DNA of 64,000 nt from Rhea pennata (Eukaryota; Chordata; Aves; Rheiformes; Rheidae). Numbering within the stretch: position 1 is the stretch's first letter; each line of letters starts with the position of its first letter. This document shows positions 11,571 to 32,200 of the stretch, one piece after another. The translations under genes and the position numbers were made by a program. Location: contig NC_084667.1 of assembly GCF_028389875.1 (NCBI RefSeq), forward strand, positions 59,250,570-59,314,569, written 5' to 3'. The notes under the pieces are model-generated. The model was not told the origin of the DNA. It did no database searches and was given only the letters and a program-made list of their open reading frames with translations.

Positions 11571-11806
11571 CCGAGCGCCGCGCGCCCCGCCCCGCCCCCG
11601 CCGCGCCGCGCCGCGCGCCCCGCCCCCGCCGCGCGCCCCGCCCCGCCCCCGCCGCGCGCCCCGCCCCCGCCCCGCCGCGCGCCCCGCCCCCGCCCCCGCC
11701 CCGCCGCGCGCCCCGCCCCGCCCCCGCCCCGCCGCGCCGCGCGCCCCGCCCCTGCCGCGCGCCCCGCCCCGCCCCGCGCCGCCCCGCCCCCGGCAGCGGG
11801 TTCCCG
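11568..11806. repeat. CCCCGCC/CGCGC minisatellite in the shared promoter
   Basis: About 240 bp consist almost only of C and G in irregular units built from CGCGCCCCGCCCC and CCCGCCGCG words repeated many times. The complementary strand has many runs of four or five G, so G-quadruplex formation is plausible. It sits between the likely BAG5 and COA8 start sites. Copy number is hard to sequence or assemble correctly. Confidence 0.8.
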
Positions 11807-11868
11807 CGGGCAGCGCCGGCCGCGGGCTCTCCTGCCTTTGCGACGCTGCCGTAAAGCGGCGGGCGGTG

Positions 11869-18811
<6,943 letters not shown>

Positions 18812-20270
18812 TGATCACAGCTCCATGAAGAATACAGTACTTTAGCTAGGCCTGTTCACTTGTTATCTATGGCCATGTTCAGAATCTGAATGTCTAATGC
18901 AATAATTACTTTGATCTGTTAGACTATTTAAGTGAAAATTGCCATTGTTCGTAATTTATAACTACTGTTAACATTACCCTTACCATTTATTCCAAGAATA
19001 TCTCGAAGATTTTTTAAGAAGCACATCTGAGGAAACTAGCAAAAGCTGTCCTTTATTTACATTAAACTGAATGAATCTCAACAGTCACATTCTACCACAG
19101 AGTCAAAGTACATAAATAACATGATTCGGTATGTTGTGCCTGTACTTTGGTCAGAGAATGTAGTCTTTACCAACTATAAAAGTATATAAAAGACAAAAAT
19201 GCCTCGTTTTGCAGCATAGATGTTCTGCAACAGTAATTATCCACACTAACATAACGTGATCATGTAACTATGTTACTGCTGAAGAAATAAGTTTGATTTG
19301 TAACTGCACATAGACTCAATCTGATTTATTATTGTCTTTCTTTCAATGTGATTAAATGATGAGGAAGAATTAAGATGATTTCATATAAATGACTAAGGCA
19401 AAGTAATTGTTTTCTTTTGAAGAAGTGTGTCCCACTTGGACAAGAGTTCCTCTAACCTCTGATTGGTAAAGATTTTTAGTTGTAGAACAATAAAGTAGAT
19501 GCATTGCCAGTCAGTTAAAATCTTAATGAAGAAAACTGATGCTTTGTTGTATACAGGAGAAGAGTATTAGTACTGTTGAATTACTTTGAATGGATTTGGT
19601 ATTCTCACCAGGTTTTTTTAAGGTACTCTAAGTTCCTTGAGGGGGATTTTGTAGCCTCGAGGGATGCTATGTCGACTGGATAAAGGTTGATTTAAACAAA
19701 GTCTTAAAATTATATGCGCTATATCTAGCCTTTAAAAGTTCCATTTTATATAGTTAAACGGATTGGTCTTTTGATACAGTGCATACTAAGATGATCCTGC
19801 AAAAAGAATGTTGTATGTTGTCAAACAAAGCATCTTTCCCCAAAGCCATGTTGTAGGGACGGTTCTGGTTTTGAAAATGTCAGTTCAGTAACCATTGACC
19901 TGTTTTACTTATCTAAACCTGACATGATTTATAGGCTTTTTCAGCTAGGGAAAAAGAGGTTTGTCTCAAAAAATTGTAATAATTACTTTGCAAAGTGAAA
20001 TAAATTTTAATGACATAGTAATGGATTACATGTTTCATACAAGATGATTTTTGTCAGTTACTGAATTGTATTATTAAAGACTTTTTGTAAATAAAAATAT
20101 TCATTAATATTTTCTGAGGTAATAACCAATATTTCTAAGAAAGTACTATTTGTGAATGTTATTTACTGCATTAATATTGTGTAAAAAATGTATATATTTT
20201 TAAAAGTTTTCAAATGCCATGTTTAGGAAAAGTAAATTATTGAAATAAACCATTGTGGGTATGTGATGTA
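18812..20270 (+). other. COA8: COA8 3' untranslated region
   Basis: AT-rich sequence after the stop codon with several AATAAA words (for example 19999-20004, 20090-20095 and 20244-20249). The last is followed by the T/G-rich 'tgtgggtatgtgatgtaatt', a good downstream element, so I place the main end near 20270. Earlier sites may give shorter transcripts. Confidence 0.55.
20244..20249 (+). promoter_or_regulatory. COA8: Candidate COA8 poly(A) signal
   Basis: AATAAA with a T/G-rich element 5-25 bases downstream. Confidence 0.5.
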
Positions 20271-21281
20271 ATTGTTCAGGACTCATATCTTATGGCACAT
20301 AAGCTTTGACCACAGTGTGGGTGCATGCTTTATTAAATAGTTTCAGTGTAAAACTTAGAAGAATGATTGGATAAAATACAAAAATAGCTTTAACAGCAGA
20401 GATCAAAACACCAGTGAACTGATTGATAGTCCTACCTTTTGACTGCCTAGGCATAAGGTCCCTAAGGTACAGTTTCACATATGCTGTAAGTGGATAGAGG
20501 TGAATCAAAAGTAACAGCTCAGAAAAGATGAAGCTGCTTACTTGTATTGACACGGACATTTCTGTGTTTGCCAGCTGAATCGGATCAAGAAATTGAGCCA
20601 CTGCTAGACCTAATCCAAGGAAAAGAATGGTAGATTGCAGTTGAGTTCATGTGCTTCATCGTGCTGTTATCTGAATACTACTGTTGGTGTAATGGAAGGT
20701 ATGGGAATTTGGATTGGAGGTTAGGATTGCACTTCAGTCACTTCACAGTGGTTGTGAAATTACTTCAGATCTCTGTTTAAGATTTCCATTGTACCCAGTC
20801 CTCATACTGACTGTGGAGATGCAAACAGGTACATTTTAGTAACAAAGTGACAGCTGTAAAACCTTCTTGATAGTTGGAAAGAATCCAGCTTTTCTGAATC
20901 TGTATTCTTTGCACTGGTCACCCAAAACAATATAATTGGCATGTGATGTGTCACTCTACTCTGAGCTGTTTGTAGGTAAAATTTTGTTGCCTTTATGGAG
21001 TTGCATTGTCTTCATTAAGATTCTACATTGGGTGCTGGGTCCCTTCATCCAAAGCGTATTGAAGGAGTGAGGCTTTTCTCTATTAGGTAAGCATGGAGCT
21101 CTGATTTAGAATATCTAATAGAGCCACTATGAAATGATGCTATTAAAAATCTGAAACTTTGAGTCTCGTTACCAAAACTACACTCACTAGGATAATTATA
21201 TTTTTCCATACATTTTTGCTAGTGTTGCATTAATTTTTATATTTTTTCTTGACTCAGAGCAGTTGTAATAATGCCAGCTGC

Positions 21282-21333
21282 TTTTAGATATTATTGATCA
21301 CAAATCCTTTTAGATATTATTGATCGCAAATCC
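21282..21333. repeat. Tandem duplication of a 26-bp unit
   Basis: The unit TTTTAGATATTATTGATC plus RCAAATCC occurs twice back to back with a single A/G difference, so the duplication is probably recent. Confidence 0.95.
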
Positions 21334-24300
21334 TTCATGCATCAAAGCAAGAATTAGGAGCTCCCATAGCCTACTGAGAATAATTTTTTTTATGTATGCA
21401 AAGGTCTGCTACAGTGATTGAAGCTACTGAAATAGATCAAAGAGCGACTTCTCTGTGCACATTTTATGAATATAGGAAAAATGCAGAGGAGCATGCTTAT
21501 CATTTAGGTACTTAGCTAATCCTATCAGAAGGAACAAGCAGTAGTGTCAGCATGTGCGTTTTTAATCCATCTCCTCCATAAGAGCACAATAAAGCAACAG
21601 TATCTTGGTATTCAAATAATTTTAGATGGTTTGTATTGACATGAGGAATGGTTATGTGCTGAGAATATTTTGAAATTTTTTGTTATTCACTGAACTTCTG
21701 TACTGAAGCATTAATGTCTAACAGAATTAGAGAGAAGGAGGAAATATCAAATGGGAATTGAAAGGCAGACCAACTAAAAGTTGGTTTGAAGTCATTGGAG
21801 CACCTGTATGTGTGATTAATAGAGATGGATCTGAACATCTCAGAATAATTTGAAATAATTTCTTGATTTTATTAGGAGTTTTAAAAGTTGTAGTAGTAAC
21901 TACTGAGAAGGATACCTCCTATGTTTAACTGAAAATTACATGTGATAAAATAAGATTTCAATTCCAAAGTCAGATTTGTCATTTAGAAACTAATGCTTTT
22001 TGGCCCCATTTTAAAGGGACTGTTTTGTGTTTGCCACTTTCACTTCCACTCTCACTAAACAATGATGATTCCAATCAGGAATCATACAAGGCAATCAGAT
22101 TTAGTCTAAACAAGAACTTAATTTACATCCTGAACAGAGCCCAGGGGCCACTGTTTTGCATAAAGACTGGGAGATTGAAATGCTTGCAGGAAGGAGTAAT
22201 ATGTGTCTGGAATTGTAATATGCATGAATAACATTTTTGTATTAAAAATTGTGTCCACTGATTACAGCAATCTGAACAGTAACCCCTTAAATGAATATTC
22301 ACCTTCATTCCTCAAAAAAAATTAGTAACAGAAATACAAGTTACTTCCTTCATTAGTTCATCTCTTAGAGTTTTAAGTACATGGAATATAATCATATTGA
22401 AATGCATAATCATTAATATTCATTATTATATAAATCACTTTTGTGCCTTAACTTTACATTCATTAATGGGTTGTAACATTCACCCATGTATTGTGAGACT
22501 TAGCTGACTGATATTCTTAAATAGATGCTATGGAAATGCAAAAGCAGTACTTTTGTTTAGAAATAGTAAAGGTTAAAATTTACATGATTCCTTTTTATGT
22601 GTTATCTTCTACTATTACCCAGAGTCAAAAGCAGACAGAGTTGTAGAAGCTGTGTAAATGCTCTGTAAGATGTGGTGTCTGTTCCAGACACCTTGTTATT
22701 TTGTTTTACTGGTTCAAACCAGATACCTGTTTACTCTAGTTGCTTACTTTTTGAAGTGAAAGGCACAGTATCTTGCTTTCTGGTATATGCAGGTTCTCAT
22801 CATTAGGGCAGGCCTGACTCTGTTCAGAACAGGACCTGAGATGGGTAATGTTTGCAGGAAGACTGTAAGCGTTGTTGGCTGCTGAGGCTGCCAGGAGGCA
22901 ATTAGTGCTCAGCATAAACTACAGTAGCCCTGAAGCTACTTAAATCGACCATGACTGGCAAGATTTTCAGACAGCCCTCATGCCAGTCAAGAGCTGCAGG
23001 CATTCAGTAATGCTCTGTTCACACCACTGCTACCGAAGAATCCACTCAGACAATTCGCCACAGAATTGGCTATGATAACTTTTCATTGACTGAGCCAGTG
23101 CATATTAACTGGTAAAATATGAGTTTTAGAATCATGAGAAATTCAGATTGCTATTCATACCTCATTGTTGAAGAACTTTGTGTTGACAGATTCTAGCTTT
23201 ATCTTTGTATGAAATTCCTGCCCTGGAAATTTTTTCACTTAAAGATCAATGTGTAGCATACATTGACTGTTTTTAAAGAGTTTCCTAAAAGTTAGACTTT
23301 CATTCTAGAATGATTTGAATAATTAGAAGTCTAGATTCTTCCTTTTGTTCATTATGTTTTGTAGAACAGATTTTGTAGTCAAGTCTATAATAGAAGGTAA
23401 AATTCATGAAGTAAATCGCAGATTTTAGATTAATTTAGTGCTTTAATTGCTTTCCAACTGATTTATCGTTTTTCTGTAGTATTATATAGAAGATGGTTTG
23501 TTACAGAATATTTATAGTGTCATACTATCTAAGTCAAGACAGTTCTAACTTCAGAAGCTGTAGATAACTGTAAACATTTAAGTAGGAAAAAACCTCCAAA
23601 ATGGGTGAGACTGAAAGACAAAATGGAAACTAAGCTTCAATATATAATATTGTTTAGATGTCTCTTATATTTAGCAAAATAATATTTCATTCTTAATATT
23701 ACCACTGGAACACCTCCGTTTTCCTCAGGTCTTATAAAAATTTTCACTAAAAAAAAATATAGAACAAAATACTAAGCTATGATACGAGTAAACAACCACA
23801 GCTGCCAATTTGTGTCAAATGAGATGTCAGCTCACTTCAAAGAAGAAACAGCTCTGCCAGAGGACATTTTAGAGCAGTTTTAACTGACAAGAGATAACTC
23901 AAAATTAATTCATTTGCTATGCTCCTCTCTGCTGCTTCTTCCCTGGTGTTCTTTCTGTTTATATTGAGAAAAGAGGAGCATATTCAGCATGGCACCTGGA
24001 GACTTGCTGAGTATGCCTAGCAGTTACCACAATATTGCAGCCATAAATCTAATTGAACTATCCTATGGTCATAGGACTGGGTAAAACACAGGCTGATGCC
24101 AGAGAATCTGGCCATAGAGTAGCCACTGAACAAAGCCTATTTCCATCCTAGGAAGACTTTTCTAAGGTTTTTGAAGTATAGAAGGTTTACATTGTTTCTC
24201 TAAAAGCAGTGAAGAAGCTTATTATTTACTGTCTTGAGTCTATAATGTTATAGGTATTACCTAATGGCCACTTACAACCCAATGCTCAATATAATATGTA

Positions 24301-26689
24301 ATTAATAATGTCATTTCAACTTTTAGTTCTATTATACATTTGTACGGAAATTACAACAGCAAGCTCACTTATTTACAGTATGAACTGTGTTATTACCGAC
24401 AACTGCTACCCAATATAGTTCACAATCAAAAAGTTAAAAAGGTTAAGTCAAATTAATGGGGATGCCTGTAACAGAGCATTCCAGTCTTTGTTTGCAAAGC
24501 AAGTGGGATGGGAGATGACAAATGTGTGAACTTTCCTTAAAGAAACAGAGTGCCTCCTGCACCAATACATTATAAACATGATAGTCACATTCTTATAGTT
24601 ATGTAGTTAGTTAAAAGAATATAGGGAATGTTAAATAGCTCCCCACAATGATATCCTTTACTGGGTAGATTTCTGGTCAGCACTGTATGTTGATGAACGA
24701 AGGTACTGCTGTTCATCAGCCTGTTCTATGAGTCATGAGAGTTTTCAAATATGTAATCGTGGTGTACATTGTGACCCTTCAGCACGCAATACGAAGTGTA
24801 ACACTGTGTAGGCAGTCCATTTCACTTTCATAGATCTCATTTGTTCCCAGTTTTCTCCTAGGGTTTATTGAGGCATGTTTCTGTTTATAGTTACATTAGT
24901 TTCAATACCTAGGTTTGATATTTCAGCTTTCATTAAAACATAGTAATCATTTTTAATACTAAGGCATTGTGGCATTGTTTTATGCTAGAATATACAGAAA
25001 ATTCAAGAGCATGGAATAGTGTAGGGTTGGGAAGGCACAAAGATTTAAAACCATTCTCTCTGCCCCTTCTCCTGTGGGACATCAGATTCTGTGCTAGACC
25101 TTTTAGAAACTGCCTACAGTTTGAGTTATTCAAGAATATTTGTCCTCAGATAACTGCAATAGGCAGCCCCTTAGAAACAAAACACACAATCCATCCTGTA
25201 AGAGCCATGAATTATGCAATCATCTCACCAGCGTTTTAAGTCTAATACTTGGTGGCAGTCATACACGTATCCTGGTTTCTGCTGTATCATTGTGAAGATA
25301 CGGAAGTGGAAATGATAAGGCAGTAAATCCAGGGGAGAGTTTCCTCTTCCCAGAAACTTGACCATCTTTTCTTTCTCTGTGAGTGTTTTCTATTCCACGT
25401 AGGAAGAGGCTATGAGAGAAATGTGTTATGATGAGGTTTGGCTGATCTTTATGGAGCAATCTGAGGGCATACCTCAAAGTGCGAATCTTGTGTTACAAAG
25501 CATCATAGTTTTGTATGCTGTTAAACAACTCAAAGTGTCACCAGCTGTACCTGACAAGGTGTCCAAAAGCTTTCTACAGACATTCATTTCAGACACCTGT
25601 AGGTTCCCAAGGCCTAGCCGTTCCCAGGTAGACATACTCAATGAAGCCAACATGCCCTTCTGTTTCAAGCAAGGAGCCAAAATCCTCCTCTAAGAAGAGC
25701 CAGTGGTCTCAAAACTGGAAGAGTTAGGAATATGAACTTCTGATCAGAGCCTCCAATTCTTTTTAGCTTCTATATCTCAGACCTGTCGTATCTTCTGCTG
25801 AGGCTGTTTTGCAGCCTGTATATGGACCTTTTCATTCCAATTTTCACTGAGCTCTGGGAACGGTTTCACTATGTGTGCAAAGTACAACATAAATACTAGT
25901 CATGATAAGGATTCAAGAAAGATAGTAGTGAAAATGGAAAACCTGAATAGGCAGAAAGAGAGGGGAATCAAATGTGGAAAGGCAAGACAGAGAGGAGGGC
26001 TTGGAAATTTCAGAAAAGTAAAAGTAGGGAGGAAAATACACTGTGTAGAATGGAATCTGACTTACCATTGCATCCAGAAACATCACAATGGCATAATACT
26101 TCCTCTGTCTTCACTTAAAACATGAAGTAGGGAGAATCAGGATCTGCTGGGAAAAATAAAATCTATTTACAATGCTTAAAGTAATTGAGTTAGACTTTGT
26201 GAAGGAAGCTAAACTGCACAGTAAAACATTATTGAACTACACTCAAGAAAAGGGGGAAATGCTATGTTCTAACACTGAAACAGAGGTTGAAGAAAACTAA
26301 AAATACCTATTTCCTTCAGTTTTCCATAGAGATTATGATATGGATTGGCCTGCAGCTTTCAGCTGTTCCTGACACCTGAGCAGTTCAAATGCAGCTCTTG
26401 TATTGTGGCTACATCACATGCCTGGCAGCGGAGCTGTTTTGGCTCTGGGAGATGCTGGATAACCCAAATTCTTGCTGTCAGAGGAGACAACATAGCAGGA
26501 ACACCTGAGATTGCCTTGCTAGGCAGATGGATCTTCATCCCAGTGCTACTCCACCATAAAATACTGAGAGCTCTTGGAAGCTGCTGTCATCTTCTGCCCG
26601 TGATCTCTCCAAAGAGTTCTGAAATATGTGCCTGTCATGACATGGCTGCAGAAAGATTTTGGCCTGTATTTTAAAAAGTGAAGGTCAAG

Positions 26690-26935
26690 CACCTAAGAAT
26701 ATAAGAAGAGCTGTACTGAGTCAGACCAAAGATTCATCACCTACATCTTGGCAGTGACCAAGAGTAGAAGCCTACAGAAAAATATAAGAACAGGCCACCA
26801 TACAGTGATACTTCTCTAAAGTACTTTCTCATCCTCTAGGGGTTTGATTTTCAGCTTAAGGAGTTCCTGAGCCAGAGGACATCTCTTTCAACTTAAGAGC
26901 TCTCAATGCATTTCTTTTCTATGAACAGGCAGGAA
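26690..26935 (-). mobile_element. Old CR1 LINE 3' fragment
   Basis: The plus strand reads 'aagaatataagaagagctgt' then 'actgagtcagaccaaag', and later 'aatataagaacagg', 'cagtgatacttct' and 'ttcctgagccagagg'. This is the reverse complement of the 3' end of an old CR1 family shared by birds and reptiles (forward end CTTTGGTCTGACCCAGTA..TTCTTATGTTCTT). It is heavily diverged and noncoding. Confidence 0.65.
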
Positions 26936-27234
26936 AATGTTACACTGAAGTAGATAAAAAGATAGGAATTGCAACATCTGAAATAGAAGCAAAATTCAAA
27001 AAACTTAACGTCCTCAGCTCTGGCTGAGGATGAATGTCTGTCCCAAAATACAGAGATAGGTATATGAGATTGTAAATAAAAAGTATCAAAGATAGAACAA
27101 ATATAGTATTGGGAAATAGTATTCTAGGCAACTGCAGGACCATTCTCTAAATTTCAGGAGGCTTCAGGCTATGTTTGGAAGGAAGCCATTAAGAACATGG
27201 AAAGAATTGGAAAATAAGACAGTTTGCAACATAG

Positions 27235-27330
27235 GTTTTCCAATGGTCAGTCATGCCAGACTAAACAATTCTCTTTGATAAAGTAGCTCATTGTTTTAGA
27301 CAAAGGAAATATAGTTGCTCAGATCCAGGG
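27235..27330 (+). mobile_element. Possible CR1 ORF2 remnant
   Basis: A frame reads QSCQTKQFSLIK, a stop, then LIVLDKGNIV. This is faintly like the segment SCLTNLISFYDKVT-LVDKGKAVDVV that precedes the reverse-transcriptase motif of CR1. The evidence is weak and the frame is broken. Confidence 0.35.
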
Positions 27331-29175
27331 CTACTCAAATAGGAGACTGGTTCAGATCTGGACCAAGAATAAATGTCCAGAATTTAGAAAGGAAGAACAA
27401 AAGCTATCTTCCAGAATGATCTCTTCACAGTTTATGCTTGCTGTGGGAGGAGGGAGGCACTAAGGAGAAAGATTTCATACCCTAAACCCAGAGAATAAGG
27501 TAATTTCTTCTTATTCTGCAACTGCTCTATTTCCCAGGAGACAGGATGAGGAATAAAATGCCAAGCACATGCAGTGCTCTTTACTATTGATTCTTAGAGG
27601 TTCTGCCCTTCGTAGTCCCATGTAACCTGTACCATCCATTTAGCCAAAGGCATATACACAGAACACGTTTTCTGTGGAGATATAAGGGGTTACTGGTCCA
27701 CAGATGCTGGAACTGTTGTAACTCAGCAGAAACATTTGTTTTTCTGAAAGGACAAACTGTATTACCAGAAATTCCCCAATCCAATGCAATTCAGTACTTA
27801 CTTGGCTTAAATTCCCTCTTAACCAGGTCAAGCTCTAGTAATGGAAAGTGGATGTAAAATGAGCCTCCATAAGAACTAAGAAATTCTGTCTTCTCACTCT
27901 GAAAGAGTGAGGCTCCTGAGCAGAAAGGGCAAGAAACCTGTCTGTTTTTCAGCAAAGTTTGGTGATTTAATAAAGAAAGACCAAATGCAGTGGTTATCTG
28001 CAATGCCATTTATACTTTGTTCTCTCTTGTCTGTGCATGCAAATTTCTACTTGGACAAATTCTACTACAGACACCCTCTGGGGTTAGCACTGTTTGTGAT
28101 TAGCATATGCATGAACTTTAATAAAAAGCAGCATCTTAAAAGTCGCATCTTGCTTCTTTTATAAATGGACTAAGGCATCTTAGTGAGAATCAAGTGAATA
28201 AATCTTCCATATCTATATGAGGAAGCACCTTCATGCTGAGACAAGATCATGTCTCAGTCTACACCTCTTTCTAGCGTCAGTGGGAAAGAGGAATGCCATT
28301 CTTACACTTTCAAAAATTCTCATCTCAAAAAAATAAAAATCTTATACCAGTCAATGAAATTATCCAAGTTTTACACTAATGTGTAGCTGAAATTAAAATC
28401 CAGCATGGCATTTTTGAAAGACTAGGAGAAAAGCAATTTTTGAAGTGAAACCCTGGAGAATTTAATGAAAAAAGGCAGCTAGTGTAAAGCTGCCTTCCTC
28501 ATGCAGAAATCCCTACAATCACTACCAGTATTACCAAAGTAAAAGCCTCACCTGATCTTATTGCAAGTAATCTGGCAGCAAAGCCTGATGAGTTAGCAAA
28601 CCTCCACAGAAGAATGCTGACAAACCATATAGCTAACAAACACTTGGTGTTCAAAGAAGGGGAAGAGAAGGGGAGAATGTAAGTAGTAATAATGCAGGCA
28701 CTTTGAAGTACTATATCATACAGTGGATGTTTTTACTCTGGTAGTAGCTAAGATTAACATGATATTCCCCAATAGGGTGTTAATGTTGATTTCATCTAAA
28801 TGCTTTAAGACAATGTCTGCAGTGGTTCAGTGACTGAGGTAAGTGGATAGAAAAGTAAATGTAATCTCCTGTGACTCACATGCAATGATTCATGATTGCC
28901 ATAACCTTGAATGAGCAACTGAAACCTCAAGAGAGAATAAGCTCACTGAAAGGGGAGGGTATAGAGGAGGAAAGGAGGGGCGTACACAACAGTACAACCA
29001 TCAGTTTGCTGATGTATAAGCAGTAAAAGTCACGCAGAACAAATGTAGGTAAGAGATCCTTTCCAAGATAGGAAGGTGTTGCTGGGTAATATAGTAAAAG
29101 TGGTATTGACTGCAAACCATGGAAGCAGACAAGGAAGAAAGCTTTTTCACCTTTGAATTAAATGAAAGGTATGGC

Positions 29176-29232
29176 AGGAAAAAAAAAAAAAAAAAAAGGA
29201 AAAAAAGAAAAAGAAAGAAAAGAAAAAAAAGT
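29176..29232. repeat. A-rich polypurine tract
   Basis: Almost 60 bases of A with scattered G on the plus strand and no pyrimidines. It is probably an expanded poly(A) tract. Confidence 0.9.
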
Positions 29233-32200
29233 GAAATACAGGCATGAACATTCCCTGTGAAGTGGGAATCTCTTCCTTGCATGCAGGGAGCAGAGGTACA
29301 AGTCTAAGGGTTTGTAGTGGAGAGCTGATGATAGCTAAACTGTTGGAAATTCTGATGTTTAAAGTATCTTGGGAAACACTGGCAATGTCTGTAATTTCAA
29401 ATACCATAGAATATTATGGTTTGTCCAAGGGCACAATTCATAAGAAATCCATGATCATTTAACACTTCGAACATCATAGTGGAAACTGGGACATAGAAAT
29501 GTAGCTGTGTTGCTGAAAATGTCTAATATTTTTCTTCTTGTTCATGTAGTGATATTGACATGCAAATTGTCTAAAAGTTTCTAGCATTCATCTGGTTATT
29601 TTAACTGAATTAGCTCAGGATTTTTCATCCGTTTTTATGCTAGAAATGTTTTAAAGCTAATTGAAAGTGTTTCCTAAGCCTTTCAGTGTCCTTTGAACTT
29701 TAATAATACCACTGCTTTGTAATAGTTATGAAATGAAGATTTTGGGTAGCAAAATGATAATGTCCACAGCAAGCATCTCACTCTGCTGAAAAATTAACTA
29801 ATGAAGTGGTCTGTTAGAATTTACTTACACTGAATGCTTTCTCCTCTTGTTATTTAACTGTGGATAGAAAAGGGCAGGGAAAAGCACACTGGCTTTCATT
29901 AGCTTTTAGACATCCTTGTGGCTCTGAAAAAAAGGAGAATTTACTTGCGTGTAAATGAAGCTTATTGACTTGGGGAGTAGGATCATGGGCAGTATTTATT
30001 TTACTGAGTACTTTATGCTATGTCCAACAGTAGGTTTCCTACAGTAAGTTCAGGCATCTGGAGTATTATAATGAATCATGTCAAAATACAGTCCTTGTAC
30101 TCCAAAGTGCCTGAACTTCATGATAACAAGGTAGTTCTACATGCATTAATTGCACATATGCACAAAGAAGTTAGACTAAAACTGTCTGGAACTATGTACT
30201 TGACACTTCTGACTCTTAAATACTGATTTATAAAATGAAATAATTGATTTTATAGACTTAGGATTAGACTATAGGATTAGATTTAAAACACTTTTGTCTT
30301 TCCCTTCTAGGAGGGAAGATGTTCTAAATCTAAAATTAATTTTTGGAATGACAATGGTAAAAGAAAGCACCCCATGCTTCTTAAATGAAGTGAACATGAA
30401 TTTCTCTATAGAGGCTTCCTCTGACTGTGCATGTCAGTCAAACTGAACTTCAAGTTTGCTTGTGTATTTCTTAAATTGCTGCATCTCAAAACATAAGAGT
30501 TTTGTGTTGCATTAACTTAATTGCTTGCTTTTTTCCTTCCACTGAGAATTACAAACCTTCTTTGGGGAGAGCAGGGAAATGGATATATTTAGGAAAAAAA
30601 GAATCAGACAGTGTAAACAACGTTTTGGGGTTTTAATATCCACTGAAATGTCTGCAGAAAACCACAGTGACACTGTTCGTGGCAGATAAAGACTATTCTA
30701 GAGACAGCATGTCTAGATCACTGCATCCTAAAAGCAGGGCACATAACTAGTTCCCTAAGAGAAGATGGAAATGTGGGCAACAATATAGTTCTACGGCTGG
30801 AGGAACTTGGATAATTCTTATGTAGATGAGACAGGAAAAACAAGATCTTTGTGAAGAGAAACTCTTACGATATTTGCAGTCAGGCAGAAGCCAGAGGAGG
30901 AAGCACACTCACCGAGTATCTTTTGCCTCTACTCTTCTACTACGTGCCATAAACAGAAGGGAGTAATACCATGCTTTAGTTCATTGAACTAATCAACCTT
31001 CCTGCACCAGGGAGCTTACAGTGCATGCTACTTATGCAAGATATCACAAGCATACTTCATTAGCCAGCATATTATGAATCAGGGTCATAAATGGAGTAGT
31101 TGCTTTGTTCAGAGATGCTCAGAGATCCCTGTCATAAGCAACTAATTACAGGAAATCTTTTAAAGTAAATGTGTGATAGGAAGAAAGTAATTAATATTGT
31201 TTATTTAAAAGACAGGAGTAATTCCTTTGAATCGGTTCCCTTGCATAATTATGTAATTAGGACATGTTCTATTTTTAATTAAATCTCTTGCATATTCATG
31301 AAAATGCTGAACTTGTGGACCCATAGGCATGATTCTTGTTTTTTAAATGTAGTTAGTATAAAGGAATGCCTTTCAATTCTATTTTTTCCGCTTCACATTA
31401 CCATCAAATACATATTTCATTATTATACATAGTTAGCCTGGCCTGTGTTCTAGCTTTCCTGTCAAAACTACCCTATTATGATAAACCATTAACACAAAAT
31501 TGTCAGAGGAATGTTGTTTTAAATGGAGATGAGAAACATAAAAAGCTGCTGCTCTGAAGCAGTAGTATCACAACTGTTTTTGCTAGAAAGCTGATCTCTG
31601 TAAGATGTGAATCAGCAGTATTCTGGAAGTACACTTCAGTTCCCTCAGCTTTTCAGATCCAACAGTAACTGTGCTTGAAGTCTGTAGACAATGCACTTTC
31701 TTCTAACTTTATTTTGTTCCTCTTGGGCTTCTATGACTGTCTTTTCTTGTTCCGTGACTACCTGCATGAGCTTTGATTCCTTTTCTGTCTTGCTGCTGCT
31801 TCTTAGTCTTGCTTTCTCACCTCGTTCTTGCATCTGCCATCTTGTAATTTGTTCAATGTTATATGCGAAGGCAAATACATGTAAGGAGAGCTTTCCTTGT
31901 ATATTTTAGAGTATACCACTTGGATTACACATTTTGATCTAGCACTATACCTCCACATGGTTCCATATGTTTATGATTCATACCTGTGTCTCCTGTAGGA
32001 GTTACATAATGTGGTGCTCAGACAATAATTCACCATAATATTGTCTAGACTTTACTCCATAAAGATGTCGCTGTCAGTGTCCTCTGATGATTCCTAATGT
32101 ACGTTTTACTGTTGTGTCATATTTGACTATATCTTTCCTCCCAAACCCCATCTCCTTCCATCCTCCTTCATTTCTGGGATCAACTTCTACCCAGCAGAAC

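Noticed and set aside
22799-22850. TGTTCAGAACA as a steroid-receptor element
   Set aside because: The half sites are in the wrong order and spacing for a glucocorticoid or androgen response element.
25412-25693. 93-codon plus-strand frame
   Set aside because: No family resemblance and an opposing frame overlaps it; no support as a gene.
26345-26674. 109-codon plus-strand frame in the COA8-KLC1 interval
   Set aside because: No recognisable domain, no splice context and no promoter-like DNA nearby; a frame of this length can occur by chance.
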